The notes beneath the pieces are model-generated. The model searched no databases. It was not told the origin of the DNA and was given only the letters and a program-made list of their open reading frames with translations. A stretch of DNA of 64,000 nucleotides, taken from NCBI RefSeq assembly GCF_025398155.2, contig NZ_CP104562.2, forward strand, positions 3,782,001 through 3,846,000, read 5' to 3'. Shown piece after piece: positions 53,944 through 62,837 of the stretch. Each line of letters opens with the position of its first letter. The first letter of the stretch is position 1. The position numbers and the translations under genes are program-made. This DNA comes from Roseateles amylovorans (GTDB lineage: Bacteria; Pseudomonadota; Gammaproteobacteria; Burkholderiales; Burkholderiaceae_C).

Positions 53944-55212
53944 TTACTGCGCCTTGGCCGCCGCGACCAGTCGATCCATCGCCTGGGCAGGCGTGATCTG
54001 GTCGCTGTTCCAGTACTGGCTGACCACGTCCTTCATCGCGCCTTCCACCGCCGCCGAGACCGCCATGCCATGGGCAATTGACGGCAGCAGCGTGTTGGAC
54101 TTGCCGGCTTCGGCGAAGTCGGTGGCGGAGGCCTTGGCGCAATCGTCATAGCGCGACAGGTTCACGCCCTTGCGCACCGGGATCGAGCCCTTTTCCAGGT
54201 TGAACGACTCCTGCACCGCCGGCGACATGATGGCGGTGGCCAGGTCGCGCTGGGCCTGCTGGTTGGCCTCGCCCTTGACCTTGAACATCGCGAAGGAGTC
54301 GACGTTGAAGGTGTAGCCCTTGCTGGTGCCGGGCGCCGGCACGCACAGGAAGTCCTTGCCCGCGACCTTGCCGGCGTTCAGGAACTCACCCTTGGCCCAG
54401 TCGCCCATGAGTTGCATGGCCGCCTCGCCCTTCATGACCATGGCGGTGGCCAGGTTCCAGTCGCGGCCGCCTGCGTTGCGGTCGGTGTAGGCCTTGAGCC
54501 GGCGGAAGGTCTGCAGGGACTTTTCCATCGTCGGGCTCTTCAGACTGGCCGGATCCAGTTGCACCAGCGCCTTGCGGTAGAAGTCGGGGCCGCCGGTGCC
54601 CAACACCACCGTCTCGAAGGTGGTGAAGTCCTGCCAGGATTGACCACCATGCGCCAGCGGAATCACGCCCGCCTTCTTCAGCGTCTCGGCGGCGGCAAAG
54701 AATTCATCCCAGGTGGTCGGCGTCTTCACGCCGGCCTTGCGCATCACTTCCGGATTGATCCAGAGCCAGTTCACGCGGTGCACATTCACCGGCGCGGCAA
54801 TGTAGTGCCCCTGATACTTGACGATGTTGCTGATGACCGGTTGCAGCTGCTCATCCCAGCGCTCGGCCTTGGCCACGTCGTCGATGTTGGAGAGCATGCC
54901 TTCGCGGGCCCAGTCCTGCAGCAGCGGTCCCTTGATCTGCGCGGCCGTGGGTGCATTGCCGGACATGGCCCGCGTCTTGAGCACCGTCATCGCCGCATCG
55001 CCCGCTCCGCCGGCCACGGCGAAGTCCTTCCAGCGATGGCCCTTGGCCTGCAGCGTGTCCTTCAGGCCCGAGATGGCCTTGGCCTCGCCGCCGCTGGTCC
55101 ACCAGTGCAGCACTTCCAGATCACCGGCCTGGGCCGCACCGGCGCTGCCCAGCAGCATCGTGATCACCGCACAGCCCAGCAGGTGGCGGCGGCTTCGGAT
55201 TGTCGTGTTCAT
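53944..55212 (-). CDS. Sugar ABC-transporter substrate-binding protein
   Basis: A 422-residue periplasmic binding protein of the family-1 (glucose/mannose GtsA-like) type. Signal peptide RHLLGCAVITMLLGSAGAAQA, mature start GDLEVLHWWTSGGEA; HGGQSWQDFTTFETVVLG and MKGEAAMQLMGDWAKGEF are characteristic of this group. GGAG lies eight bases before ATG 55212. No permease or ATPase genes follow; the next gene downstream on this strand is the unrelated M4 protease. The AGE isomerase upstream suggests mannose or glucose as ligand. Confidence 0.88.
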   Translation of the reverse strand: MNTTIRSRRHLLGCAVITMLLGSAGAAQAGDLEVLHWWTSGGEAKAISGLKDTLQAKGHRWKDFAVAGGAGDAAMTVLKTRAMSGNAPTAAQIKGPLLQDWAREGMLSNIDDVAKAERWDEQLQPVISNIVKYQGHYIAAPVNVHRVNWLWINPEVMRKAGVKTPTTWDEFFAAAETLKKAGVIPLAHGGQSWQDFTTFETVVLGTGGPDFYRKALVQLDPASLKSPTMEKSLQTFRRLKAYTDRNAGGRDWNLATAMVMKGEAAMQLMGDWAKGEFLNAGKVAGKDFLCVPAPGTSKGYTFNVDSFAMFKVKGEANQQAQRDLATAIMSPAVQESFNLEKGSIPVRKGVNLSRYDDCAKASATDFAEAGKSNTLLPSIAHGMAVSAAVEGAMKDVVSQYWNSDQITPAQAMDRLVAAAKAQ

Positions 55213-55368
55213 GGTTTGTCTCCGTGGGTCATGCCACCTGAGGTGGCTGTAGTGATGCGCTTGCGTGCCCCCTCGCCCGCCCGGGACGGCAAGGTCCCAG
55301 GCCAGGCTGATGGCGCCGGGGGCATGGCGCCGTTTCAAGGTCCGCGCGCGAGGCGGATGGGTCGCCCG

Positions 55369-56595
55369 TCAGGCGGCGGGGACGTCCTTCAGCACGTCGA
55401 CGATGTCGTAGGCCGCGCCCATGGTGTGATAGTCGACCTTGCCGGCCGGGCTCTTCTCGTCACTGAGCTTGCGGTTCTGATGGTCGAGGATGCGGTACCA
55501 GGCGCCGTGCTCGTGATCGACGAAATGGGTCCAGCTGTAGGCCCACAGGCGCTCGTACCAATCCCAGTAGAGCTTGTCTCCGGTACGGCGGGCCAGCAGC
55601 GCGGCCGCGACGGCGCTTTCGGCCTGCACCCAGAAGTACTTGTCCGCGTCGCAGACGGTCAGGTCGGGCGCCAGCGAATAGCACAGGCCGCCATGCTCGG
55701 CATCCCAGCCACGCCGCACCGCCACGCGGAAGAGCTGCGCCGCGGTCGGCAGGGTCCAGCTCAGATCCTGATCCAGGTGATGGCTTTGCGCTTCGAGCTG
55801 CAGCAGCAGCTTGGACCATTCGGTGAAGTGGCCGGGCTGGTAGCCCCAGGGTCGGAAGAGGTTGGCCGGGTCGTGGCGGTTGAACAGCCAGTCCGGCTGC
55901 CAGTGCGCGTCGTAGTGTTCCCAGATCAGCCCGTCGCAGCGCTGGGCCTGCCGCACGGTGATGTGCCGGGCCAGCAGCGCCGCCCGTTCCAGGTAGTGTG
56001 TCTCGCCGGAGGCCTGGAAGGCTGCCAGCAGCGCCTCGCAGGCATGCATGTTGGCGTTCTGGCCGCGATACGGCGAGAGCACCTGCCAGTCGGCGCTGGC
56101 CTCATCGGCATACAGGCCGGCGGATTCGCTCCAGAAGCGCTGCTCCATCAGCGCAAAGGTCTCGGCCATCCAGGGCCGTGCCTCCTCCACGCCGGCCATC
56201 ACCGCATGGGCATAGGCCAGTAGCACGAAGGCCAGGCCGTAGGCGTGGCGGGTGCCGTCGATCACCTCGGCCTGGCCGTTGCGCCAGCGCAGCAGCCAGG
56301 CATAGCCGCCGTGGGTGCGGTCGAAATGGGCCTCGCGCAGAAAGCGCACCCCGTGGCGCACGCCCGCCTGATAGGCCGGATCACCGAAGCGGCGGAAGGC
56401 CATCGCATAGGTGAAGACGAATCGCGTGCTGCTGACCAGATGCCGCTGCTGCGCGTCATAGACCGTGCCATCGTCCTTGAAGAAATGGAAGAAGCCACCG
56501 CTGGGGTCGATGCTGCGCGGATGGTAGAAATCCATCGTGTGCTTGGCGTGGGCCAGCAGCACGGCCGGGGAGCGGAAGTCGGGCAGATGGGGCAT
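55369..56595 (-). CDS. AGE-family sugar isomerase/epimerase (mannose isomerase-like)
   Basis: A 408-residue alpha/alpha-barrel enzyme of the N-acylglucosamine 2-epimerase family: GGFFHFFKDDGTVYD, HLVSSTRFVFTYAMAFR, DGTRHAYGLAFVLLAYAH (catalytic His), NANMHACEALLAAFQ and KYFWVQAESAVAAALL. The RHAYG and HYD..W.. features favour D-mannose isomerase or sulfoquinovose-type YihS enzymes over N-acyl epimerases. Lies between the LacI regulator and the sugar-binding protein on the same strand, and probably converts the imported sugar. Confidence 0.85.
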   Translation of the reverse strand: MPHLPDFRSPAVLLAHAKHTMDFYHPRSIDPSGGFFHFFKDDGTVYDAQQRHLVSSTRFVFTYAMAFRRFGDPAYQAGVRHGVRFLREAHFDRTHGGYAWLLRWRNGQAEVIDGTRHAYGLAFVLLAYAHAVMAGVEEARPWMAETFALMEQRFWSESAGLYADEASADWQVLSPYRGQNANMHACEALLAAFQASGETHYLERAALLARHITVRQAQRCDGLIWEHYDAHWQPDWLFNRHDPANLFRPWGYQPGHFTEWSKLLLQLEAQSHHLDQDLSWTLPTAAQLFRVAVRRGWDAEHGGLCYSLAPDLTVCDADKYFWVQAESAVAAALLARRTGDKLYWDWYERLWAYSWTHFVDHEHGAWYRILDHQNRKLSDEKSPAGKVDYHTMGAAYDIVDVLKDVPAA

Positions 56596-56647
56596 GAGTC
56601 GACGGTGGTGCAAGGGTGCCGGAAGGCGGTGGGTGAGATCGCGGATC

Positions 56648-57637
56648 TCAATCGTTGCTGCTGGTGCTGTCGCGCACGATCAGATCGACCGGCATGATCA
56701 GCTCCTGCGGTTCCTGGCCGGGCGGATGGAGCAACAGCTCCACGCCGCGGGCGCCCAGCGCTTCCTTGTCCACCCGCACGGTGCTCAGCGGTGGATGGGC
56801 GACCGAGGCGCCGGTGATATCGTCGAAGCCGATGACGGCGATGTCCTGCGGGATCCGGAAGCCCTCGCTCAGGCAGAGCTGCATGGCGACCAGGGCGGCG
56901 CTGTCGTTGAAGCAGACCACCGCATCGGGCCGCTTCTTCATGCCGAGCAGGCTGCGCATGGCGGCGGCCACGCCGGCGTCGCCGTCGCCCAATTGGGGCG
57001 CGATGACTTCCAGGTCGGGATCGGCCTGGATCTGGGCTTCGAACAGGGCACGGCGGTAGCCCCGCGCCCGCTGTTCCAGGCTGTAATGCGCCGGCGAGCC
57101 GGAGATCAATGCGATGCGTCGGCGTCCGCTACGCAGCAGATGGCTGGTGGCCAGGAAGCTGCCGCGTTGATGGTCCGGGTTCACCGAGGTGATGCCCCGG
57201 CGGTGCATGTCCACCAGCACCATGGGCTTGCCGGTCTGCCGCAGGGCATCGAGGATCTCGGGCTCGAAATAGCCAGCGCAGAGAAAGGCGTCCAGTTGAT
57301 GGACGCGACGCTGGTCCACCACGGGTTCGGCCGGTCCGGCGACGATGAACGACAGCGTCAGGCCGTCGCGACGGCACATCTGCTCGGCGCCATGCAGCAC
57401 CGACGAGAAGAACGGGCTCGACGGCAAGGTGTTGTGCTGGCTGTGCAGCAGGAAGCCGATCCGGCGGATCTTGTGGGTGCGCAGTTGGCCGAAGTCATAA
57501 CCCATGCGCAGGGCCAGCTCGCGCACGATCTGGCGCGTGTCGTCGGACAGGCCGGTCTGGTTGCGCAGGCCGCGGGACACGGTGCCGATGGACAGGCCCG
57601 AGGCCTTGGCAATGTCGCGAATGGTGACGGTGCTCAT
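56648..57637 (-). CDS. LacI-family transcriptional regulator
   Basis: A 329-residue repressor with the HTH and hinge TIRDIAKASGLSIGTVSRGL and a sugar-binding domain (LSFIVAGPAEP, GSFLATSHLL, AVVCFNDSAALVAM, DIAVIGFDDITG). First gene of the sugar group, presumably its local regulator. No perfect LacI-type operator was found upstream; the nearest palindrome is at 57710. Confidence 0.92.
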   Translation of the reverse strand: MSTVTIRDIAKASGLSIGTVSRGLRNQTGLSDDTRQIVRELALRMGYDFGQLRTHKIRRIGFLLHSQHNTLPSSPFFSSVLHGAEQMCRRDGLTLSFIVAGPAEPVVDQRRVHQLDAFLCAGYFEPEILDALRQTGKPMVLVDMHRRGITSVNPDHQRGSFLATSHLLRSGRRRIALISGSPAHYSLEQRARGYRRALFEAQIQADPDLEVIAPQLGDGDAGVAAAMRSLLGMKKRPDAVVCFNDSAALVAMQLCLSEGFRIPQDIAVIGFDDITGASVAHPPLSTVRVDKEALGARGVELLLHPPGQEPQELIMPVDLIVRDSTSSND

Positions 57638-57709
57638 GGGTGGGGCGATTCTTCAAGTGGCCCCGGATGGGGTCAACCCAGTTGCGCCATTTTCATCGCG
57701 TGTTTAGTG

Positions 57710-57724
57710 CTGTTTAGGAAACAG
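57710..57724. promoter_or_regulatory. Palindrome between LacI and the SnoaL-like gene
   Basis: ctgttt-agg-aaacag, perfect six-base arms, 13 bases from the stop of the gene at 57737 and 73 bases before the LacI start. Could be a repressor site for autoregulation, or a small terminator. Confidence 0.4.
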
Positions 57725-57736
57725 CCTGTGTCCGGT

Positions 57737-58138
57737 TCACCAAGGGTTGGCCGCGGCCGTGCCCTGGTGATAGCGCATCTGCCATCGGCCTTGCGTCTGC
57801 AACCAGACCGAGGCGCGCAGCGTGTGGCGCGCCAGGCTGCCGTCGGCCAGGCGATGCGCCGCTCGATAAGTCAGCAACGCAGCGCCGGGCTGCAGCACCA
57901 CCGCCGCGTAGCCGTCTGCGACCACCTCCACGGGCACGGTCTCGCTCAGCATCATCGCCAGGATGTCCGCACGCGACCAATGGCGACCGGACCGGCCGAC
58001 TTCCTCGAAGTCTGGATGCAGCAGCGCATTCAGTCGCACCGCATCGCCACGCAGCTCGGGGCGATGGAGATCCGCCTCCAATCGGGACAGTGTCTGGACC
58101 AGGGTCTCGTGGATCAAGGGAACTCCGTCGTGGGACAT
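57737..58138 (-). CDS. SnoaL/NTF2-like (DUF4440) protein
   Basis: A 133-residue alpha+beta cone protein: LEADLHRPELRGDAVRLNALLHPDFEEVGRSGRHWSRADIL and the RWQMRYHQGT end match DUF4440-type NTF2-like proteins with unknown ligands. ATG 58138 chosen, with GTG 58144 possible. Confidence 0.75.
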   Translation of the reverse strand: MSHDGVPLIHETLVQTLSRLEADLHRPELRGDAVRLNALLHPDFEEVGRSGRHWSRADILAMMLSETVPVEVVADGYAAVVLQPGAALLTYRAAHRLADGSLARHTLRASVWLQTQGRWQMRYHQGTAAANPW

Positions 58139-58310
58139 GGGCACGCGGCGCAGGTTACCGCACCCTCGAGCCTCGACTGCATGGCGTCAGAGGTCGCCGC
58201 CCGAGGCCACTCACCGCACACTCGCCGCCCCCTCCCAGGCCAGTCACCAGAGCGTTGGTAAAGTGGCGGCGATCCCAGGGCGCGACGATCGCGTGCCTCC
58301 ACCTCGCACC

Positions 58311-58886
58311 ATGAAAAAAGTCATCCAGTCATTCCACGATTACCTGCCCGACTGGGCCGCCGAATGGCTCGACATCCTGATCCCGACCGCGCAAGTGGTG
58401 CTGATCATCCTGGGCGCCTGGCTCAGCATGCGCCTGGCCCGCAAGGCGCTGCGCAAACTCAGCCGCACCTACGCGCTGCCGATGCGGATGGTGGACCTGT
58501 CGCTGCGGGTGATCGGATTTGTCGTGTACGGCGGTGCCCTGCTTTGGGCGCTGGAGCGGCTGGGCGTCTCCGGCGCCGTGCTGTGGACCGCCTTCACCGG
58601 CTTTGCCACCGTGGGTGCGGTCGCCTTCTTCGCGGCCTGGAGCGTGCTGTCCAACCTGTTCTGCGCGCTGCTGATCTTCACCACCCGGGCCTTCCGGGTC
58701 GGTGATGTGGTGGAGCTGCTGGAGAGCGGCGACAAGCCCGGCATCAAGGGCCGTGTGGCGGAGATCAACCTGGTCTACACCACGCTGCAAGAGACCGGTG
58801 ATACCCAGCACGGCACCAGCCTGCAACTGCCCAACAGCCTGTTCTTCCAGCGCGTGTTGCGACGCTGGCACGGCAACGCGAGCTGA
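58311..58886 (+). CDS. MscS-like mechanosensitive channel, short form
   Basis: A 191-residue channel protein with three membrane helices and the pore-lining/beta-domain signature FATVGAVAFFAAWSVLSNLFCALLIF followed by RAFRVGDVVELL. It lacks the large C-terminal cytoplasmic cage domain of MscS (about 286 residues), ending after the beta domain. ATG 58311. Confidence 0.85.
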   Translation: MKKVIQSFHDYLPDWAAEWLDILIPTAQVVLIILGAWLSMRLARKALRKLSRTYALPMRMVDLSLRVIGFVVYGGALLWALERLGVSGAVLWTAFTGFATVGAVAFFAAWSVLSNLFCALLIFTTRAFRVGDVVELLESGDKPGIKGRVAEINLVYTTLQETGDTQHGTSLQLPNSLFFQRVLRRWHGNAS

Positions 58887-58961
58887 GCCTCTTGCCCGCG
58901 CGGCCATGCGCTCGGCTCACGCGGAGTGCGTTGCACCGACCGCGCCGCGCCGATCACCGGA

Positions 58962-59897
58962 TCACGGCGTACCGAACACGCCCCCCGCCTGACTGGCCTT
59001 GAACTCAGCGCACGAAGGCAGTTGCAGCAGCCGGATCACGTCGTTCATATTGAACGGATTGATCGTGGGCAGCGGCAGCAGCAGCTGGGTGATCGGCGTG
59101 TCGTATTTCTCTGCGATCGTGCGGTAGTTGAGGTAGGACGACTTCATGTTGCCGCCCTGGCTCTTCGGATGCGGATAGTGGATGGTGCTGGCCTGCCGGC
59201 TGAGCAGGAAGCGCGCGCCGTCCTGATGCAGGCGGTAGCCCAGATCGATGTCCTCGCCGCCCCAGGACTGCAGCTGTTCATCGAAGCCGCCGACGGCCCG
59301 GATCTGTTCAGTGCGGGCGGACACGTTGCAGGTCCAGTAGATCACCCAGGGGGCCGGCAGGTCGCCGAAGTGGTCCCCGTACTTGTCGTAGAAGGCCTCG
59401 CGGAAATCCAGTAGACCGGCCTGATGCAGCCTGTCGACGCTGCCACCCAGATCGTTGAAATCGACGGCGGCGACGATCTCGTCGGACGAGCTGTCGTCCA
59501 AGGTGAAGCCGTAGACATAGCCGACCACCGCAGCCGGTGTCGACGAGCTGGCATGCGTGGCCAAGTGCGCGCTCAGGCAGTCCGGATGCAGCAGCACGCT
59601 GGAATCGACGAAGACGCAGATGTCGCCGGTGGCATGGGCAATGCCGAGGTTGCGCGCCTTGGCCACCCGAAAGCCCAGGTCCTCCTGGAAGAAGTAGGAC
59701 ACGGTCAGGCGATCACGGAAAGCGTCGACCACCGCGGCGGTGTCGTCGCTGGAGCCATCGTCGACCACCAGCACCTCGAAGCGCGACCGGTCCAGCCGCT
59801 GGGCGACCAGGGAATCGAGCGTGTGCTTGAGCAGACGGGCTCGGTTGTAGGTCGGAATCACCACACTGCAGGTTTCAGGGCTGTTCACAGCGCTCAT
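58962..59897 (-). CDS. Family 2 glycosyltransferase with C-terminal galactosyltransferase-like region
   Basis: A 311-residue GT-A enzyme: CSVVIPTYNRARLL, VLVVDDGSSDDT, the DxD-like FVDSSVLLHP and WGGEDIDLGYRL, where Asp/Glu bind metal and nucleotide sugar, as in Glyco_transf_7C/chondroitin-synthase-type enzymes. It overlaps the decarboxylase gene by 23 bases; GTG 59888 has AAAGGA placed eight bases upstream and may be the true start. Third gene of the UGT-decarboxylase-GT operon; probably adds a sugar to the product of that pathway. Confidence 0.85.
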   Translation of the reverse strand: MSAVNSPETCSVVIPTYNRARLLKHTLDSLVAQRLDRSRFEVLVVDDGSSDDTAAVVDAFRDRLTVSYFFQEDLGFRVAKARNLGIAHATGDICVFVDSSVLLHPDCLSAHLATHASSSTPAAVVGYVYGFTLDDSSSDEIVAAVDFNDLGGSVDRLHQAGLLDFREAFYDKYGDHFGDLPAPWVIYWTCNVSARTEQIRAVGGFDEQLQSWGGEDIDLGYRLHQDGARFLLSRQASTIHYPHPKSQGGNMKSSYLNYRTIAEKYDTPITQLLLPLPTINPFNMNDVIRLLQLPSCAEFKASQAGGVFGTP

Positions 59898-61332
59898 CCT
59901 TTCGTTGGACAGCGGCAGACAAGGCCGCGACAAACTGATTCACGCGCTCGGCGGTCACCCCGGGCGTGCACACGATGTGGCTCAGGCCACCCACGGCCGG
60001 CATCGGCCATCGACGAAGCACCTCGGCCGGCGGCGTCCGGAACACCACGGTCAAGGCGTCCGGATGACTGCGCCAGGCCTCCCAGCCGGCGCGATTCAAT
60101 TGCTGCTCGGCCCGCTCAGCCAGTTGGCGGCACCGCTGCGCCAGGTCGCGCAGCCCACCCATGCCGAATCGACGCCACTGGAACCACAGCGCCAATGCGG
60201 CATGACCGCTGCGGGAACTGCTGACCAGGTCGGGCGCGCCGCACATGCGCACGGGTTCGTCCTCGGCCGAAGCGTGCGGGTGGGTGACGTGGGCGGCGTG
60301 GGGAGCGTGGGTGGCGTCGTCCGTCAGGGGTCTCGCCTCGTGCGCGACCCCCACGGTGGCCTGTGGATCGCGCGCCATCACCAGACCGCACGGGAACGGC
60401 ACCCCGAGAAACTTGTGTCCGCTGAATGAGAGGCTGTCCACGCCGCAATGATTCAAGCCGAAGGGCACCTCGCCGCCCGCATTCAGCGCCAGCGGAATGC
60501 CGGCGAAGGCGGCGTCGGCATGCAGATAGGCGGCATCGACGCCCGCCCGCTGCAGCGCGCGGCGAATCTTCGGCACATCGTCCACCGCTTCGGTGAGCGT
60601 GGTGCCGATGGTGGCCACGACGATCGCGGCCGACGCGCCATCGGCCCGCAACTGCCGCTCCAGCGCGAAGTCATCCATTTCGCCCCGCGCATCGGTGGCG
60701 ATGGCGACGGGCTGCAACCCTAGCAGGCGGGCGGTCCGGGCGACGCAGGAATGCGCGGCGGTCGAGTGGTAGACCCGCGCTCGCGGCAGCCGGGTGCGCG
60801 CGCACCACAAGCCGACCATGATGCCCTCGCTGCCGCCGGAGGTCACATAGCCCCAACGCTGCGACGGCGTGGCGGCGAAGAGCGTGGCGAATGCATCGAC
60901 CAGCTCTCGCTCCAGGTCCTTGGTGTGCCAATCGAAGACGGGATCCTCCTCCGGATCGCCGTAGTTGTTGAGCTCATGCGAGAAGAACGCCATCAGCTCG
61001 GGCGGAAAGGCCGCCGACCAGCCGGGATAGCCCAGCTTGAACGGCTCTGCCGCCCGGAGCCGATCGAGCCGTTCATTGAGCGCGGTCAGCCAATCGCCGG
61101 CCGCAGCGGCAGTCAAGGAGGCCTGTGCGGCGAACTGCGCGCGAGACGGCGTATCAGACAGCTCATCAGACAGCTCATCAGACGGCGCCTCAGACGACGC
61201 GTGAGACGGCGTGTGAGACGGTCTATCAAACTGCGGACGAGACGGCACCGGCGCTGGCGCACTGGGTTGTGAGAGGGCATGCCCCGCCCTGTCGAGCGCC
61301 GGCCCGAGGACGCGCGTGCCGGCGCCCGTCAC
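59875..61332 (-). CDS. PLP-dependent amino-acid decarboxylase, histidine-decarboxylase type
   Basis: A 485-residue fold-type I enzyme. Residues about 60-120 hold the group II pattern NNYGDPEEDPVFDWHTKDLE; YVTSGGSEGIMVGL and HADAAFAGI follow; the PLP lysine is in SFSGHKFLG. Closest in pattern to bacterial PLP histidine decarboxylases, though other aromatic or basic amino acids are possible. The N terminus (about 70 residues) and a segment near residues 335-365 are low-complexity expansions from tandem repeats. Starts with ATGA overlap after the UGT gene and overlaps the GT2 gene. Confidence 0.82.
   Translation of the reverse strand: MTGAGTRVLGPALDRAGHALSQPSAPAPVPSRPQFDRPSHTPSHASSEAPSDELSDELSDTPSRAQFAAQASLTAAAAGDWLTALNERLDRLRAAEPFKLGYPGWSAAFPPELMAFFSHELNNYGDPEEDPVFDWHTKDLERELVDAFATLFAATPSQRWGYVTSGGSEGIMVGLWCARTRLPRARVYHSTAAHSCVARTARLLGLQPVAIATDARGEMDDFALERQLRADGASAAIVVATIGTTLTEAVDDVPKIRRALQRAGVDAAYLHADAAFAGIPLALNAGGEVPFGLNHCGVDSLSFSGHKFLGVPFPCGLVMARDPQATVGVAHEARPLTDDATHAPHAAHVTHPHASAEDEPVRMCGAPDLVSSSRSGHAALALWFQWRRFGMGGLRDLAQRCRQLAERAEQQLNRAGWEAWRSHPDALTVVFRTPPAEVLRRWPMPAVGGLSHIVCTPGVTAERVNQFVAALSAAVQRKDERCEQP
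61145..61240 (-). repeat. 12-bp in-frame repeat in the decarboxylase leader
   Basis: Eight 12-base units of gacagctcatca type (plus-strand view), coding for the SDELSD-like leader of the decarboxylase; units 2 and 3 identical. Confidence 0.88.
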
Positions 61333-62636
61333 GACCGCCTCGCTTCGGCGATCTCATCGACCAGCGTGGCCAGCGCGTCGAACGGGTCGTAGCGGCCATA
61401 TTCTTCGCTGAGTTGCCGGGCCCGCTCGCGGTAGCGCGAATCCGCCAGCACGGCCACCACGGCCTCGCGCACGGCGGGCGCATCGGGCGTGCCGGTGCGC
61501 AGGTCAATGCCGGTGCCGGTCCATTGAACGCGCGCGGCCACCTCGGGCTTGTCCTCCGAGTCTCCGGCCACGACCAGCGGAATGCCATTGCGCAAGGCCG
61601 TATTGACGCCGCCATAGCCGCCGTTGGTGACCATCACCGCGGCATGCGGCAACAGCTCGTTGAACGGCACATAGCCTTCCAACCGGGCATTGGCCGGCAC
61701 CTGATTGCCGAGCAGCTCCCGCAGCTCGTCGGGCCCGTCGGCGCGCGCGGTGACGGCGATCACGGTGACGTCCAGATCGGCCAGCGCCAGCACCGTGGGC
61801 AGGATCAGATCGGTCAGATGCTCATTGGCCAGGGTGCCCTGCGTCACCACCACCACGGGACGCTGCGAGAGCTCATCCCACCAGTCCGGCCGGTGAGGCA
61901 TGGGCGACTCCAACTGCCGCAATGCGCCGACCATGCGGAACGACGCTGGCGCCGTCGGCCGCGGATATTCGAAGCCGGGAATCGTCAGCTGCAGGTAGTG
62001 GTCCGGCACGGTGACGGCTGAGGTGAAGACGAAATCCGGCAGCGTGAAACCGATGGATTCGAAGACCGCCGCCGCATGGGCCTGCAGGTCGGCATAGATT
62101 TCCAGCGTTTCGTCATTCAAGGCGCGATGACGCGCCCGCCCCGCTTCGCCGGGCGTGTACGGAATGCCGGGGCCGAATGGCGGCGTGTCGTCGCTCAGCA
62201 GCGTAGGCGGTAGCACGCCGATGCCGACGGTCTTGGGGCCACCCGCCGCTGTGTCCATCGCGAAGGGCAAGGCGCCGAGGAAAACGGTGTCATGAATGAT
62301 CAGATCCGCGCCGTGATCGCGGACCAGCGCGAGCAGATGCCGGTACTGCGCCGGCACGGCATCCACGAACACCCGGTGCCAGAAGAACTTGTGCATCTCC
62401 GGCCCGATGCGCACCAGGGCGCTCTCCGGGAAGACCGCCTCCATGTGACGGTCATCGAAATCGCAGGCGGCGGGCAATCGGTCATAGCGTACGCCGGTGG
62501 CCGACACCTGCTGGACAAAGCGCTCTCCGGTTGAAAACACGACCTGATGGCCTCGCCGCACCAGATCGGCGGAAATGGCCAGCAAGGGGCCGACGTGGCC
62601 TTGAAACGGCGTGGCGGCAACAACGATATGGGCCAT
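61329..62636 (-). CDS. UDP-glycosyltransferase of the MGT/UGT type (GT1)
   Basis: A 435-residue GT-B enzyme. N-terminal acceptor domain begins HIVVAATPFQGHVGPLLAIS; the C-terminal nucleotide-sugar site includes VVVVTQGTLANEHL, GYVPFNELLPHAAVMVTNGGYGG (GT1 His/Asn-Gly motif) and PLVVAGDSEDKPEVAARV. Family members glycosylate hydroxyl groups on small hydrophobic acceptors such as macrolides, flavonoids or lipids. First gene of the operon, ATGA-coupled to the decarboxylase. Confidence 0.88.
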   Translation of the reverse strand: MAHIVVAATPFQGHVGPLLAISADLVRRGHQVVFSTGERFVQQVSATGVRYDRLPAACDFDDRHMEAVFPESALVRIGPEMHKFFWHRVFVDAVPAQYRHLLALVRDHGADLIIHDTVFLGALPFAMDTAAGGPKTVGIGVLPPTLLSDDTPPFGPGIPYTPGEAGRARHRALNDETLEIYADLQAHAAAVFESIGFTLPDFVFTSAVTVPDHYLQLTIPGFEYPRPTAPASFRMVGALRQLESPMPHRPDWWDELSQRPVVVVTQGTLANEHLTDLILPTVLALADLDVTVIAVTARADGPDELRELLGNQVPANARLEGYVPFNELLPHAAVMVTNGGYGGVNTALRNGIPLVVAGDSEDKPEVAARVQWTGTGIDLRTGTPDAPAVREAVVAVLADSRYRERARQLSEEYGRYDPFDALATLVDEIAEARRS

Positions 62637-62802
62637 GGTGGTCCTGATGAGGTTGAGCGATCACGGCGCCACTGCGCCGAACGGTCCGAGACGCGGCTCG
62701 GAGATTCCCCGGCGAGCCGATCAGCGGCTCACCACATCAGCGCAGCCCCACCCCGCAGCAGTGCGGGGGATGAGGACTCGCCTTCTCTGAACGGGGTCCG
62801 CA

Positions 62803-62829
62803 CGGCGCCGTCTCGGAGGGACGGCGCCG
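62803..62829 (-). terminator. Hairpin after the DUF1111 gene
   Basis: Perfect ten-base-pair stem cggcgccgtc / gacggcgccg with a seven-base loop, nine bases beyond the stop of the minus-strand gene at 62838. Confidence 0.65.
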
Positions 62830-62837
62830 CGATGGCG

